Shown in pieces: positions 1 to 12,652 of a stretch of DNA of 64,000 nucleotides (its first letter is position 1; each line of letters begins with the position of its first letter). Location: contig JAMKCH010007188.1 in NCBI GenBank assembly GCA_023653785.1, forward strand, positions 1 through 64,000, written 5' to 3'. Under the pieces are notes generated by a model that worked only from the letters and a program-made list of their open reading frames with translations, made no database searches and had not been told where the DNA came from. This stretch comes from Ophioderma brevispina. Its lineage: Eukaryota; Echinodermata; Ophiuroidea; Amphilepidida; Ophiodermatidae. The position numbers and the translations under genes were made by a program.

Positions 1-1081
1 GCCTGGTCTTTGTTCTTTAATATTATACCAAGTAAGAGTGACTTATTATGAAATTTCATATTTAACCAATTTTTTTTCTGATTGTACCATTTTTTTTTTA
101 GACAGGCTGTATATTGCAAGGAGAAGCCTATACAAATATTCTCCATCTCATGTCAGCTATGTTGATAAACATGACATATAAACTGGCAACACTAGTAGTT
201 TTGTTAAAGGCTGACTCTCTGAAATACTTGTGAAAATAAGGGCCCAGTACACAAACGAACTTCTTTACAACATCATTAGACCATATTGAAAAGCGCGCCA
301 CTGCTTAATATAATTAACCTTGGTTGGGTCACCTGTATAGCGCTATACCAAAACACAGAAAGCTTGCACCTGAGTCAAATTATCCAATTACATTTCATTC
401 CCATTTTGCTCATAATAATTTCATAGACACATAGTACAATTTGTGTTGCAATAGATCAAAGTCCATATTAGCGAAAATGTCAGTGGTTTAGTTCTGACAT
501 CGTCTTTAATAATACTGACATTGCTGATATGCACAATGCAAAACCACACATCTTCAAAACATTTCCCATCCATTACATCGTTCCATTATACCGTTTTGCT
601 AGCAACCTCGTGTCACGGCGCATCGGATTTCCACTGATTGTACATGCACGACCCCGTGCAGTAATTGGTTGGAATAGATCACACGACATACATTATGCAT
701 GGTGCAGGGTGGTGTGACGTCGTAATTAGTACGACGTGCCTCGTTTTGTTGGTGGTTTGAGGATTCTTTTGCGTGTGTATGGCAATGGAGTAGCGGTGCC
801 CGGCGGCAAACCTAGACTCCTTTATAAATATTGTTGAGTGTCCGGTAAAAGTGTGTTTGTGCAATAAGACCTGCACAACTCCATACATTTTTGTGTCAGT
901 TTGGGGTAGATAGTTTCCACCTGGCACCTTAGGCCTACATCAAGCCTGGAGGTTTAAGGAATATCATTTTAACATTCTGTATGTAGTATTTTGCTATAAA
1001 TTTGGCACCTGCTAAGAGAGAGTTGCATCAAAATTCTTCAGATGTAATTCTGTTCTTTTGAACAATGTGCGTATGTGTCAG
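1..1081. other. non-coding, nothing recognised
   Basis: About 1 kb of AT-rich sequence with only short, random-looking open frames (longest about 80 codons, no family resemblance). I see no splice-flanked conserved frame, RNA gene or repeat pair here. Confidence 0.5.
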
Positions 1082-1087
1082 GGTCAG

Positions 1088-1352
1088 GGCCGTACGCAGG
1101 ATTTTTTTACGGGGGGTGCGGGTCTTCGAAAAAGTGGACTTTTTTTGGAAAAATGGACCTAACCCCCCTAAAATGGTCCATTTTTGGACGTTTTGAAGAT
1201 CTCATCACCAAAATGTGGACGTTTTCGCCATATTTTCTCTAAATTTTGGACCTTTTTATCAAAAAAATCAGCAAAAAGTGGACCTTTTTCCCCTTTTGTG
1301 GAATTTGGGGGGGTGCGACCGCACCCCCCGCACCCCCCCTGCGTACGGGCCT
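1088..1352. mobile_element. foldback MITE with GGCCGTACGCAGG ends
   Basis: A 265-bp element. The left end reads GGCCGTACGCAGG and runs into a T and G-run stretch. The right end is its inverted match, CCTGCGTACGGGCC, preceded by C-runs. The direct repeat GGTCAG lies on both sides (1082-1087 and 1353-1358) and is the likely target duplication. The interior repeats the phrase 'GTGGACxTTTTT' several times. No transposase frame is present, so it is non-autonomous. The superfamily is not assigned. Confidence 0.75.
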
Positions 1353-1497
1353 GGTCAGGGTGTCTGTCTGTGTCTGTCTTTTAGGTAAATTTTACTTTAT
1401 ATCCATCAGTGACTCCATATAGCTCTGTGTTAATTGTGGGGCTCAGGCCATAATTTCAAACAAAAGTAGAGTGCCCACCAAATCTCATTCGTATCAG

Positions 1498-1540
1498 CAT
1501 GCATGCATGCTTGCTTGCTTGTGTGTGTGTGTGTGTGAGT
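1498..1540. repeat. compound simple repeat (GCAT)n(GCTT)n(GT)n
   Basis: Consecutive short runs of GCAT, then GCTT, then GT dinucleotides form a compound microsatellite of about 40 bp just upstream of the tRNA-like SINE. Confidence 0.85.
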
Positions 1541-1585
1541 GAGAGAGGTGGTTCATTTGATTAGATCATGTGATGTCAGTTCAGG

Positions 1586-1770
1586 GAGAGTGTGGCCTAG
1601 TGGATAGGATCCTTGTCTGTGGTGCAAATTTACCAAAATTCCCGAGTTCGAATTCTGGAGGGGACACTTGCTGGGATTTATTCGGGGTACTAGCAAATTC
1701 TGATTTGTTCTGTAATACACCAGGTTATTGATAAAACCAATACCGGGCTCATCCATCCACATTTGCACAT
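1586..1770 (+). mobile_element. tRNA-derived SINE (A box, B box)
   Basis: The head holds an A-box-like TGGCCTAGTGGATAGGA (1593-1609) and a B-box-like GAGTTCGAATTCTGG (1644-1658), the internal RNA polymerase III promoter of tRNA genes. The A-B spacing and the unpaired acceptor arm do not suit a functional tRNA. About 110 bp of unrelated body follows the head. The 3' limit is uncertain because I cannot see a clear tail or target duplication. Confidence 0.6.
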
Positions 1771-1799
1771 TGGAATTGGGGCCATGAACAGGAAAGGCG

Positions 1800-4074
1800 C
1801 ACGCCTCATCTTTGATGTTCTGTAAGGCTCAAATCGGGTACCGCTTGTACAGAGATTGCCCCAGCATCAAAGGCAGGGGCGCATGTCGGTGGTCCATATC
1901 ATGGATACACTGCGGGTGTCCTGGCCGCAGCTTACTCAGCAAATACTGGCAACCTCTGCACGCCCTATAACCAATGTACTTGTTGGATATGAAAAGGAAG
2001 AAGATGTTTAAAATAATTCTTCTTTTCATCACATGATGCCAATTTAGAGAAAGAGCTTATAAGAATCAGAGCAACTCTGGTATCTGGAAAGTATTGGACT
2101 TGAAATTCTATGTTAAGTCACGCAGTGGTGTATCGTGCTGCCGCGCTCTGAGGGGGCAAATTCCTAGTCTTGGGAATTTTCCCGTCTGCAGGAGTATTCA
2201 AAAGGCCCAATTTTCCAGGACAGGACGATAGGGCATTAAAATGGCTGATTTATGGCAATGATTTTGTTCATTTGTTTCCCGGCAAAGTCGTCGGGGTGAG
2301 GGGGTGGTGGCAACTTGGCCCACCTTGCGTGCCCATAGCCTGTTACGCCAGTGGTTATCACTGTGTTTACTGTGTTTATCACTGTGTATACCATGTTTTG
2401 TAAACAATTTATATTTAGTTATGCATGCTAACCGCAAACCATGCGCTGTCGCAATTAGTCAGATGAAGATTAAACCATAAAACATTTTGGACAACTCTGA
2501 AATTGCATGCATGCTTCTGGTTTATCATTATCCACAGTCCATTAAACTTTCAACAAAATCTTTATGCCAGCTAGGATACCTAGCAGTCCAAAATTATACT
2601 AACCAGTTAAATCGGATACACTTTAGTGATCAGTTCAATGAAGCATTTCCATTATAAAGTCAATAGGACAATGCCAGTCTATATGGTCTAGCTGGTGAAC
2701 TAAATGTATAGACTCATTAATAATGTACCTATTCATTATATAAAAGTACATGTACACAGGACATGATGGGTTACATAAAGTGAAGGGTTTTTATGTTAGC
2801 ATTCAAGGAAATTGTTCAGATTGCATGTCTACCCTTCATGTTAAAGCGGGCAAGTCTGGCATCATTTTCACAAAATATGAAAATTTCTTTCATTTGCTCT
2901 CCAAATGATAGTCGAGGCCATTGGAAGAATAGAGAGACATTTTGATACACATAATATAACATACTCAAAAACAGGTAAGGGATTTTTATTGAGGAGGTTA
3001 TTAAACATCCCTCTGTAGATTTGTAGGCTTACCTTAAGTTTTCTCATACCTTTATTTCAACTACATTGTTGTATATTACATGAATATCATAGACTTCATC
3101 TACTATCACACCATTCAGAGCTGATCAGGCCAGAAGCCATCTGTTTTGTGTCCGCCCTGCTTAAATGCAGAAGACACATAGAGATCAATTTGTTTTCACA
3201 GTGGTTGTTTTTTTTTTGGATGATGTGTTGTCAGTTGTTGATGGTTGCTATCATGTTGTTTGATGTTGTCATCAGTTGTTGTATGTTGTCTGTTGTGAAA
3301 AAGGGTTAACATTTGCTTGTAAGATCGGCGCATACTTGATGGATTTCAACCAAAACTTGATCAGAGGGTGTCTAATATGGAATCCCTCATCTGTTGATGG
3401 GGTTACAGATCAGCATAACCAAGTCAAAGGAAAGCACAGGTCAAGTTTAATTGTAATATATAGGCTGAAGATGTAAAATTGACGTCAATTGAAAAATTAA
3501 GTGAATTGGAAAACCAAACTTTTTTATTGGATATTACTGGGGGAAATCACCAGAAACTCTCGGTTGTTTCATATGTTGTTGCATTTGGTTGGTGGGTAGA
3601 ATGGGTACTGTGAAGTAATAAGGCAGCCCACACTTTATATTCTTTGGATAGTGATGTGAAAGCCAAGATTCACAACTTCTTTCTTTTTTGATCTTACCAA
3701 TAGACCTGGAGATTTGTCCTATTATTAATTATTCTGACCACAATGTGTGCCAGAAAAACTGAGATTCTCTAAAATTTTCATCATCTCTAATTAAAAAGCA
3801 CAGACAAGTAACTACAAAAGAAATATGTATCTGTCCGCTGATTTGGAATAGTTCTACATCTCTAAATAATAGCCTTAGTTGTGTTCTTGTCATTGGCAGG
3901 TATTTCTTTGTACGTGTGCCTTGTTTGAAGCCTACACCAGGAGGTAATCTGAGGACATATGCTATTTGATTTGCCCCATCAAGAGGTAATGTCAGAACAA
4001 TGCTTCGCCTTCTACTGTAAAAGTTGAAATTTTTGCGCATTTTTTTTGCATTTTCGTGCTTTTTTTTGGTGAGT
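1800..4074. other. non-coding with decayed repeat at ~3340-3450
   Basis: No supportable gene. Around 3180-3290 the strand is rich in GTTGTT-type triplets. Near 3375-3450 the phrase 'GGAATCCCTCATCTGTTGATG' and the following AGTCAAAGG look like a decayed copy of the AGGTCA-rich element better preserved at 51.5 and 54.9 kb. The open frames here are short and unrecognised. Confidence 0.45.
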
Positions 4075-4078
4075 TTAA

Positions 4079-4430
4079 AGGTGCAAGCGGAGAGATTTCA
4101 TTCACCCCGCCCAAAATTGAAAATTCCTTTAAAATAAAATAATTCTGATTTGCAGCTGATTAGAAAGCTTCTATCACATATCCCCATCTGAAAGGATTGA
4201 GAACTGAGAATTATTTCTTTGAGTAGCAAAATTGTGAAATTTTAATTTCGTATTGGAGCAAATGAATTCATTCTATGTTTAATAAGCATATACAAATCAC
4301 ATTCTGTTTTCCACTTTAAATCATTTCTTTAGCCGTATAAATGGTAAGAGATCTATTTGATGTAATCTCTATGAACCACATACATTACCGACAGAAAATA
4401 TGGATACTCTAAAATCTCATTGTTGCACCT
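4079..4430. mobile_element. TTAA-flanked MITE, family A
   Basis: A 352-bp element with inverted ends (AGGTGCAA at the left, TTGCACCT at the right, the match continuing into GAGATTT). It is flanked directly by TTAA at 4075-4078 and 4431-4434. A TTAA target duplication with short TIRs is the hallmark of piggyBac-type transposition, and the lack of any transposase frame makes this non-autonomous. A related copy lies at 27490-27824, sharing the ends and an internal stretch. Confidence 0.75.
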
Positions 4431-4943
4431 TTAAGCAGACTTTTGCAAAAAAATAAAAATTTGCAAAACTGTTTCTTTTCTGTATACTTTTTGGACGGAA
4501 ATGCAACATATTAATTTAACCAAACAACAAGTGAAACAGTTTAATTTTGGCAACAAGTTTGAAATATTGGTTGTGCAGTAACTTCTATTTTTACAGCATT
4601 GATCGTGTTTTGGCCAGGTTTTACACTTTTCTAAATGACATTGCTGTTTTTTTTCATATTTTCTACAATTTTGCACTTAAAGAGTATATATCTACTGTAA
4701 AAAGTGTGATCATTTTCTCATATGAAAAAACTTGGTGTACAATTTAGCTTCATATTTATTAAACTTATTGTATTTTTAGTGGGCCAATCCAAAATTGGAA
4801 AATATTTAGTATCAAAAAATTTTGATTTTTTTTTTCTACAAGTTACTATTGCCATTTTTGGTTGATTCTCCTTTTCCTTCCCATTTAGTCCTTAAAACAA
4901 GGGCTATAGGACTGGAAAAATAGGTAAGTCATACCACATTTAA

Positions 4944-5281
4944 AGGTGCATTTTGTGGTTCTGCCACCTTTGTTTTTTTTTTTTGTGTAGTTTCACTAGA
5001 TATTTTGAGAAAGCAATATTTCAAAATTTTAGATGTTCTGATCTTGCATTTGGTTGTTAGGGTAAATGTTTTATTGCAGGGTCCCATTGACCACTGACAC
5101 AGTAATTTTGTGTTTGTTTATGACAGAAAAAATACAAAAATCTTACAATCAGATAGGGCATGCATACTATCCCCCCCTTATACTTATCCCAACAGTTCAG
5201 ATGACATAAAAAAAATCTTTAACTCTTTTGAGGTAAGATCGGGGGGGGGGGTAACGAGGTATGTGATCACAAAATGCCTCT
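4944..5281. mobile_element. TTAA-flanked MITE, family B
   Basis: A 338-bp element with inverted ends (AGGTGCATTTTGTG at the left, CACAAAATGCCTCT at the right) between TTAA at 4940-4943 and 5282-5285. The interior carries a C-run near 5170 and a G-run near 5230 that are roughly inverted to each other. It has no coding capacity. The end motif resembles family A, so the two may be mobilised by the same enzyme. Confidence 0.75.
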
Positions 5282-5639
5282 TTAACTTGCTTTAACAATT
5301 GGGTGATCCTTTAAGTATCACAAGGAAGTACTGATTCAGCAGGATAACTCTGAGCCCATTGAACCATCGAATCAATCGGCAACACAGTCCCCTCTGAAGC
5401 AAGAAAGAAGGTGGTGAACATACACACCCACTTCTGCAGTCATGGTGTATTATGGTATTTGTAAATTTCATGGTGTTTGATGCTTAGAATCATATTTATG
5501 AGTTGTCATATCATAGTTTGTTTATACCTTACTGCATAAGCAACATACAAGAAAAATAAGCCTACATTTCTTAATTTAGCAAATAAAATGCAGCCGATAT
5601 TTTAAAATGTTTTGCTCCATGATGGCCATGTTGTGGATT

Positions 5640-6010
5640 CACCCTTACGAAAATGCATGCATCAAAATGTGCTCGCACAAGCTTGCAGGACGCTTGCAGC
5701 AAGCTTGCGCGAGTTTGCCGCAAGGCACATGCATCCTTGCGAATGATGCACAAGCATCACATGCAATACATGCTTCAGCTTTTTTTGCAAGCATGCAGGC
5801 ACATTCGCAAGCATGTGCAAACATTTGCAAGCATTTTACACAAGTTTGCAGCATTCGTCGCACATTTGCAAGCATACACATGTTGCAAGCGGGGCACATT
5901 CGCAAGCACCACACATTTTGGCAGCAATTTTTGCAATCAGTATACTTTATGCATTCTTTCTTGCAAACTGTCTGCAAGCATTTTCACAAAACAGACAAGC
6001 TTGCTAAGTT
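5640..6010. repeat. GCAAGC/GCATGC-rich low-complexity island 1
   Basis: Some 370 bp in which TGCAAGC, GCTTGC and GCATGCA recur on both strands at irregular spacing. Overlapping open frames here are rich in Cys, Ala, His and Lys in every frame because of the repeated heptamer, so they are not genes. A second island of the same vocabulary lies at 11290-11830. Confidence 0.7.
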
Positions 6011-9000
6011 TGGACTTTGTATAATTTTGAATCATGCATGTGGCATTGTTGTTACCCTTTAAAGTAGAATTTAGAAAGATGATAAAGCTTCTTATTATTC
6101 AAATTATGACAATTATTAATTGCTTTCTTTAAACTTTCAGTTTCTTAACATATACTTTGGTACATTGGCCTATGTGATCATAGTAAGCTTCAATTATTAG
6201 AATTAGCAGTGGGCCTATTCCCCTGCTTGTTTTTTAATATCTTACTTTTCCTTGAGGCTGCATGAGCCTGAGGAGCAAATAAAGCTTGAACCTGAAGTTG
6301 ACTACACTTACTGGGTAATATGTGTGTACAACTTACAAGTTGTTACTGACTACTTACTACAATACTAGATGAACAATGCTCACATCCACAATCAAATCGT
6401 GGAAATTCAGGCACAAAAAAGCAGAGCTGTAAACATATCAATTTCCCTATTTTCATACAAAGCTTCGCCTATGTGATTTACTACGGTGCTTCCTTTACCA
6501 ATCTCTTTTCCAGCTTTGTATTTTCACTCAGCTTCGTATGATGTGGGGCCTTATAGCTCTGGAAGAGACTGCTTGCTAGCATTTTGTCGGAGTTAGCCAC
6601 TCAGAGACAGTCTGGCTGTACTTGAATGAGTTGATGAATTTTGGCAGATTGCATAAAATGGCACTGAAAATGACCTGAAGTGAAGGCTAAAAGTTGTTTC
6701 TCATCTCGAATGTACATGTACAACCATGACACCAAGACAAAGGCATTGAAGAATTTTACATGTTTAAGGTGGCAGTAACTGGACCGGGTACTACAGCACA
6801 TGATTCGCGATCGCGATGGTCGGGTCTCGAGTGTCGAGGTCCAAGTTTTCAGAACTCAGACTCATCATGATAATGACAACCGGTAATAACCCACAGCATA
6901 GTATTTTTTGGCCATGGCATTGGCATTTACAAAGCTGATCGTAATCGTCTGATTAAACCTCGTTCAGGTGGGTATGACTTCAGTCTGTCTGCCACCACAT
7001 CCTTCACATGCATGCATGTTCAACACTGTGCTGTTTTATTCCCGTTGAGCATGTTGAAGGGCGGGCCGACTTCTAGGGTGGGTGGCACAATACAAATCTC
7101 TTCTAGTAGTAGGTTGATACTATCACTAGCTAAGAATAGGACTGCACGGCATGACTGGGCTGGTATCTCTATAGGCATTTTTTTTTAAATGATTGCATTT
7201 GTTGATTTTCTTGTGTTACAACTTACACGCCATTTAATCATACGCCCTCATCCAGTATGATAGCCTTCATATGACATTGTCCACGTGAATTTGGCGTATC
7301 TACACTATTTTGCAATTAATTTTCTGTGCACTGCACTTGCATGTGCTAGTGCATGCAGCTGTACGTACTGCCAAGTCAGAAACTTTTAAAAAATGGACGC
7401 GACATAACACCTTCCCTAAGGCCCATGCAAATTTTAGTATAACGTTACTCCCGTCGAGTTGACAGTTAAACTTAATGCACATCGATTCCCCCTTATTTAT
7501 TTTTGAATTTCTTGGGACTCGAAATACCGGAGTTTTTGGGAGCCGAGTCCCAAAAACTTAGGACTCCGGCCTCGTTCTACGACACAATATCAGTTCAAGG
7601 TTCCTGTAACCATTATCATATTTTGCATCCAAATGGGTAAATACACAAAGAAAGACTAGCTCCTAGCTACCACATCGGTGGAAAAAATTGAACCTTGATT
7701 GCAAAGAACATAATATGCAAGGTTGATAGCTAGTCGTGTGCGATGTACGTTTCGGATAGCAAAACGCAGTACATATGGTTGGGTTTTGAATAAGCCAAAA
7801 CAGTACAACACTGGCACATTTTAACCCCGCTGCCACTTATCAGCAATCCATTTTGGTGATCTCCTGATGAGTAATTATACGGTTTTGTAAAACACGGATC
7901 CCCGTACTTTCGCGTAATTCCCTGTGTTTGATGTATTTATTACAGAATATTTGGTTGTGGAACCAACAAGTACAAAAACCATCAATATTTGAATACAAAA
8001 TTTTGTGTAGGTTTGTCCGAAAATTCAGGTTTAACTTTGTGAACTTACACAGAGCAACAATATGTGACTATTTTGATCAAACACGAATTCTCCTAACTTC
8101 ATTTCCGTGGCAGGAAATCTCATCTCTATCTCGGCCTAGTCGCATGGATAACTCATTCCTACACTCGGACATTGCAAGCGCTGCAATGAGCAACTCATTC
8201 ATTAGCTGTCTCTAGCTCTAACTCAGAAAAGTTTTATGAATGGCAGATGAATGGGTGTTGTTAGGCTAGGCCTATCACCTTGGGAAATGGCGGGAAGTTT
8301 CGAGGAAGAAGAGTAGTTTAGACAGCTTGTCAAAGTTTTCATAAGAGCCGGTCGTCCTGATACCAACATACCTTTCGCATCATGTACTGGCTTGAGGTAG
8401 GGGTCAAGACGTCACGGGTAGCCACAAAAACATTCAGCATGTTAGTTAGGGCCTAAATGTATATCTCTTTTGCGGTGAAGTTGGTGATGACTGAGGTGAG
8501 TGCCGGGGCTGAGTGAATCAGATTCCGCGGGAGATTCAGTCCAGTACTAGCTACACTAAGCTAGATTTTCGGTTCTCATTAAATGAGTCTGAACTCTCCT
8601 CCTATCTTGTGGTCTTTTGTTGATTTTAGTAGAATTAGGCCTACTAAATCACTTCTATAAGAACTTAAATACACTCGTCCGCCACATATTTGTAAGTCTT
8701 GGTGCAGTACCATATTTCACATTACACAGTGAATCTGCGTATATCGAGGATTATTTACCTGACCTAGGGATTCCTGTTTTCGCGCCAGTGTAGAAATTTC
8801 GCGCCATCCTTTGGAGGGTCAGGGAGAATTAGCAAGTAGGCGATTCCGTGTTTAACAAAACGCCTGGTATTGATTGGATTGGCTTTGTGGGATCAGAGCG
8901 GAAAGAATAGTTTGTATTTGTGCCACCACCCTATGAAATTTGGCAGCCTCAGCGGAAGACTTATGTTGGAAAGATGTTGTATTGGATTACTATCATCCTT

Positions 9001-9508
9001 TTATTTTTTTTGGGGGGGGGCCTTTTGAGGGGAAAAATTGCACAGCTGGCAGTTATCCGCCCTGATTTCGGGATCCTATTTTTCTCTCATTTCGTTCCAC
9101 ACACCGTCGTCACGCCATTCACGCCTCAGCAGACATTTACTGTAGCAACAAGTTGACACAACAACTCATTTTAAATCAATCATGGTATGCGTGGTTATGA
9201 TCCAAACCGGCACGTAATCGTACACTGCAGCACACCAAGCACAGAAAAGGAGAAAATAAACTCGGGCCTGGACAGATATCCGCTGGGTCTTGCCAGCAGT
9301 GTGAGGTAAATGCCCTAGCCAGCAATAATTCGCATGACTTTTTTGCCGATGAGTGCAGCTCACCCATATTCCTTTAGGACTTGCGAAATAAGATTTTTTT
9401 GTCATTTGTCCAGACTTAACCCTACCGTCTTAACCCCCCCCCAAAAAGGCCGAGGTAATAGAAGCAACTCAATGTCTCCTGACGTCAGAGGTGCGGTGAT
9501 AATCAATC
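6011..9508. other. non-coding, no gene recognised
   Basis: About 3.5 kb with no frame above 100 codons and no recognisable domain. The string ATGACTGAG followed by GTGAGT near 8487 looks like a start with a splice donor but is unsupported by any protein similarity. A G-run occurs near 9013. Nothing else could be assigned. Confidence 0.45.
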
Positions 9509-9800
9509 ATTGCTTTCAATTGCCTTTGGTGCCGCGGAAATGGCAGGAAAAGCTCTTTAGTCTCACATGAAATCGGCAGAAATAGGTCTCCTGCAGTAAA
9601 AGCAGTCTCAAAGGCAATCAAAAGCAATGACCGTAATGCCGCCTCGTCAGAAAACCCTGCAGGACTTGGGAAGTAAGTGCTAGGATACAAGATGTCAACC
9701 GGAACTTCGTTTATGATGCATGGACTTCTCAAAGGCAATGGAAAGCAATTGGATTTTTTGGCGATCTCAGGGTAACGGCCGAAAGGTAATCGGAAGCAAT
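9509..9800. repeat. four dispersed copies of a 19-bp motif
   Basis: The motif AAAGGCAATSRAAAGCAAT occurs three times forward (about 9610-9628, 9731-9749, 9782-9800) and once inverted (9509-9527). The outer pair is inverted, so the segment could be a small inverted-repeat element. I see no clear target duplication. Confidence 0.5.
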
Positions 9801-9865
9801 GGTGTTCTGACAGGAAAGCAGCCGAGATGCCATAGAAATTCATTGCTGGTACAATTAATAGTTTC

Positions 9866-9868
9866 TTT

Positions 9869-9908
<40 letters not shown>

Positions 9909-9910
9909 AA
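9866..9910. repeat. T23-A22 perfect palindrome
   Basis: A run of 23 T is followed directly by 22 A, making a perfect A/T palindrome that can fold on itself. It may be a true cruciform-prone site or the joint of two poly(A) tails head to head. Run lengths in such tracts are unreliable in assemblies. Confidence 0.9.
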
Positions 9911-11289
9911 CATCCGTAGTGCAATTACAATCAATAGCAACTTGATAGCCTTTCAATGACTCCAACGGGTTAGGGTAAACTTTGCTTCTTTTCACCATAG
10001 CAGTATAAAAATTAAATTCGGCCTTGTCGTTAAATGAGTTAATTAACCCTGTAACACGTCATGCACTCCATCGACAACATTACTGCTTGACAGAAATAGC
10101 AAGCATTTGGAGTCTCTAGACATACAACCGCCGGCAAGTAAGCTACACGCGTTCTGCCCTGCTAATTGCCGATGGTTCGTGTACCCTCCAAAAAAATTAG
10201 CAAAATGCCACAAAAAAATGTCTGACGGGCATTTAAGGCAAATGTCTTTCAAGGGGAACACTCACCAGAAGCAATTAGCATCTATTACTTTTTGACAATC
10301 ACTGAGGGGAAAGCGGACCCACTGGCAAGGTCATAAAGCAGCTTTGTGTTTTTCTTAGGTAGAACTTCAGGGTTTGCAATACTCACCGGCTTGTTATTAC
10401 AGTGGATTTATTTTCGGTGATCTCCTGATTAGAAAACGGCCCCTCACGTAGTCCTTACCATCAAAAATCAGCAATTAAAAGATCACATTTCTGCTAATTG
10501 CCTTCAGATTGTTAAAGTAAATGAGGTGTTCCCCGGTCCTAATGGAAGTCGCGGAGAATATTTTTGTAAAAACTAAGAGTATAGACACTTTTATGCATGG
10601 CCATGCTATATGTGATGTGCACAATACAACAATTACACAATTAGGCCTATTTGACATTAAATAATTACTTATCCTATTATGTGCTTACAACAATTTTCAT
10701 CATGGACCTTGCAACCATACTGTGATACTGTTCAAACTTTGGTGGGAAATGTTTCCCAGTAATTGCCACCCAATCAATACAGGAGTGCGTTTGTGGACAA
10801 CATGTTATTGTATGTGTTCCACATCATTATCAATTAATTTTTTTAGTGTTCTGATGTAAGTGCAAGGGCCTCAATGTCAAAGTAGTGCTCTCCTAAAAGC
10901 TGTAATTTCAAAGTAGGGAGTATTCATCTGGAGGAGATTTAAGAATATTTACCCTGCACATGCAATGTAAACGTCATAAAAAATGATCTTTCAAGAGCCC
11001 TACAAATGACTCTCAAACAATGCACTTATGAAGAGCTGCATCGGGAGTGATCAAATGTACTTACGGAAAGGGGAGCGATCACTCTCACCCGCACTTAAAA
11101 GACAATTGAGTCTGTTTTGAAAACAATGATTGGCACCTATTTACCACCCAATACTAAAATTTTTTTTGTATTGCTCATTTGGTTGTCTTATACCCTTCAC
11201 AATCACACGGTATGAATTCTATGCAAAATTCCTTTGGGTAATTGGTTTCGCATAGCAGGGTTCAGACGCCCTTTAACTCAATCATCTTG
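9911..11289. other. non-coding, nothing recognised
   Basis: Unique-looking AT-rich DNA with short open frames only. No exon, RNA gene or repeat pair was identified. Confidence 0.45.
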
Positions 11290-11830
11290 TGTCACACACA
11301 TTTGCATGCACCCTGCATGCGTGCTGCAATCAAACTTCATGTTGTACTGCATCCTGCGCGGCTCTTAATACCAAAATTTTATAGCGTGCAGCAAGCTTGT
11401 GTCGCATGCTTCACCATTTGCAAGCGTGCGTATACATGCTTGCACCATTTGCAACCGTATTACATCTTTGCACCATTTTGCACGCTGCGCATGCTTGCCC
11501 ACTTGTCACGTGCTGCATGCGCGTAATGTTCCAAATACTCGCCGCACGAGCGTGCGCAAGCCTGTTAACCGCAATCACCCGGCGCGCAATCCTGCAAGCA
11601 TCCTGCGCTCAATCCTGCAATCACCCTGCTCGCAATCCTGCAAGCACCCTGCGCGCAATCCTGCAAGCACCCTACTCGAAATTTTTGCAAGCTTGCGCAT
11701 GCGCGTATGTTCCAAATACTACTTCGCAAGCTTTAAATTTGCTTGCTGCAGCATGCGCAACATGCATCAAGCATGCTGCAAGCTTGTGTGCAAGCAATGC
11801 TTGCAAGCTGGCTGCAATGCTTGCATATAG
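11290..11830. repeat. GCAAGC-rich island 2 with ~23-bp minisatellite
   Basis: The same TGCAAGC/GCATGC vocabulary as island 1. Its core at 11575-11680 is a short tandem array of a unit containing CGCAATCCTGCAAGCACCCT, four to five copies, more CpG-rich than its surroundings. The 196-codon and 143-codon frames overlapping here are by-products of the repeat, since several frames stay open at once and are Ala/Cys/His-biased. Confidence 0.75.
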
Positions 11831-12269
11831 CTGCCATGTTCGTAAGTCACTGTCCTCTAATCCCTTATTGGCTTTATATTCCCTTCATAATGAGACTGCC
11901 CATAGGTCGCTGAACTTAATTAGTGGTCAGCGAACACAGAGTGAACTTGAATTCAAGGTACCTTTGCGAATTTATCACGTGCTATAAAAAGGGCGGACAT
12001 GTCAGGTCTGAAGATATGCAAATAATTTGTCTTTTATTGTATTCTGAAAGCAGATTATTTGTTCTTTCAAATATCAGTTATTAAAGATGCCTGTTCCAAT
12101 GCAAGTTGTATCGTGTTCCCTAATTTATATGAGAGCTGACACTTAACGTACACTCACTGCCGAGTTTCATGGGAGGAAACCCAAACTTGTGGTTTTGATG
12201 GTAGAGCGATAATGCATATTGGCAACGTCCTATTTCTCTACTAGTTAACTGTTGATGGTTACCCATTAA

Positions 12270-12648
12270 ATGGCCTTTTTTATCTCTCTTTGGAAAAACC
12301 AGTTTGCAAACTGAAATTTCAGAATGATATGCAGAAAAAATATAGCCTTCATCTCATGTAAAAAAAATGAACCTTCTTTGGAGAAGTTAGAGATTGAATC
12401 AGATTTTTCGAGGTTCAGGCCGGTCAGACATTTATGCACCGTATAACAGTGCCATAGAATACCTTGTATAACGAAAATTCCGGATTCGAAATTTTATAAC
12501 TAAGTTGAGATTTTCTATATGAGGGACCTTCGATTTGAGCCAAGTTATTTCACACACTAATTAGTTATGGAAAGTGTATGTATATGTAAAAAACGTGATT
12601 TGTTTGAAAATTGAGTGTGCCCTCATCGGGAAATCTCTGAGTCGGCCT
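12270..12648. mobile_element. TTAA MITE, family C (degenerate left end)
   Basis: The right end AAATCTCTGAGTCGGCCT abuts TTAA (12649-12652). The left border is placed after TTAA at 12266-12269, where the inverted end is weak. About 350 bp of the interior is the reverse complement of the element at 23763-24116, including a stretch encoding the string ATTGAGTGTGCCCTCATC, which confirms a dispersed family. No coding capacity. Confidence 0.6.
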
Positions 12649-12652
12649 TTAA

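Noticed and set aside
5607..6062. 151-codon, 123-codon and 110-codon overlapping frames
   Set aside because: Open on both strands because the GCAAGC repeat lacks stop codons. The composition is repeat-driven and there is no domain.
8480..8500. ATG ACT GAG followed by GTGAGT as a first coding exon
   Set aside because: A start codon plus a donor consensus is common by chance, and nothing links it in sequence to the stomatin N-terminus.
11397..11987. 196-codon frame, the longest in the window
   Set aside because: Lies on the GCAAGC island and its 23-bp minisatellite. A second frame is also open, and the Ala/Cys/His bias follows the repeat.
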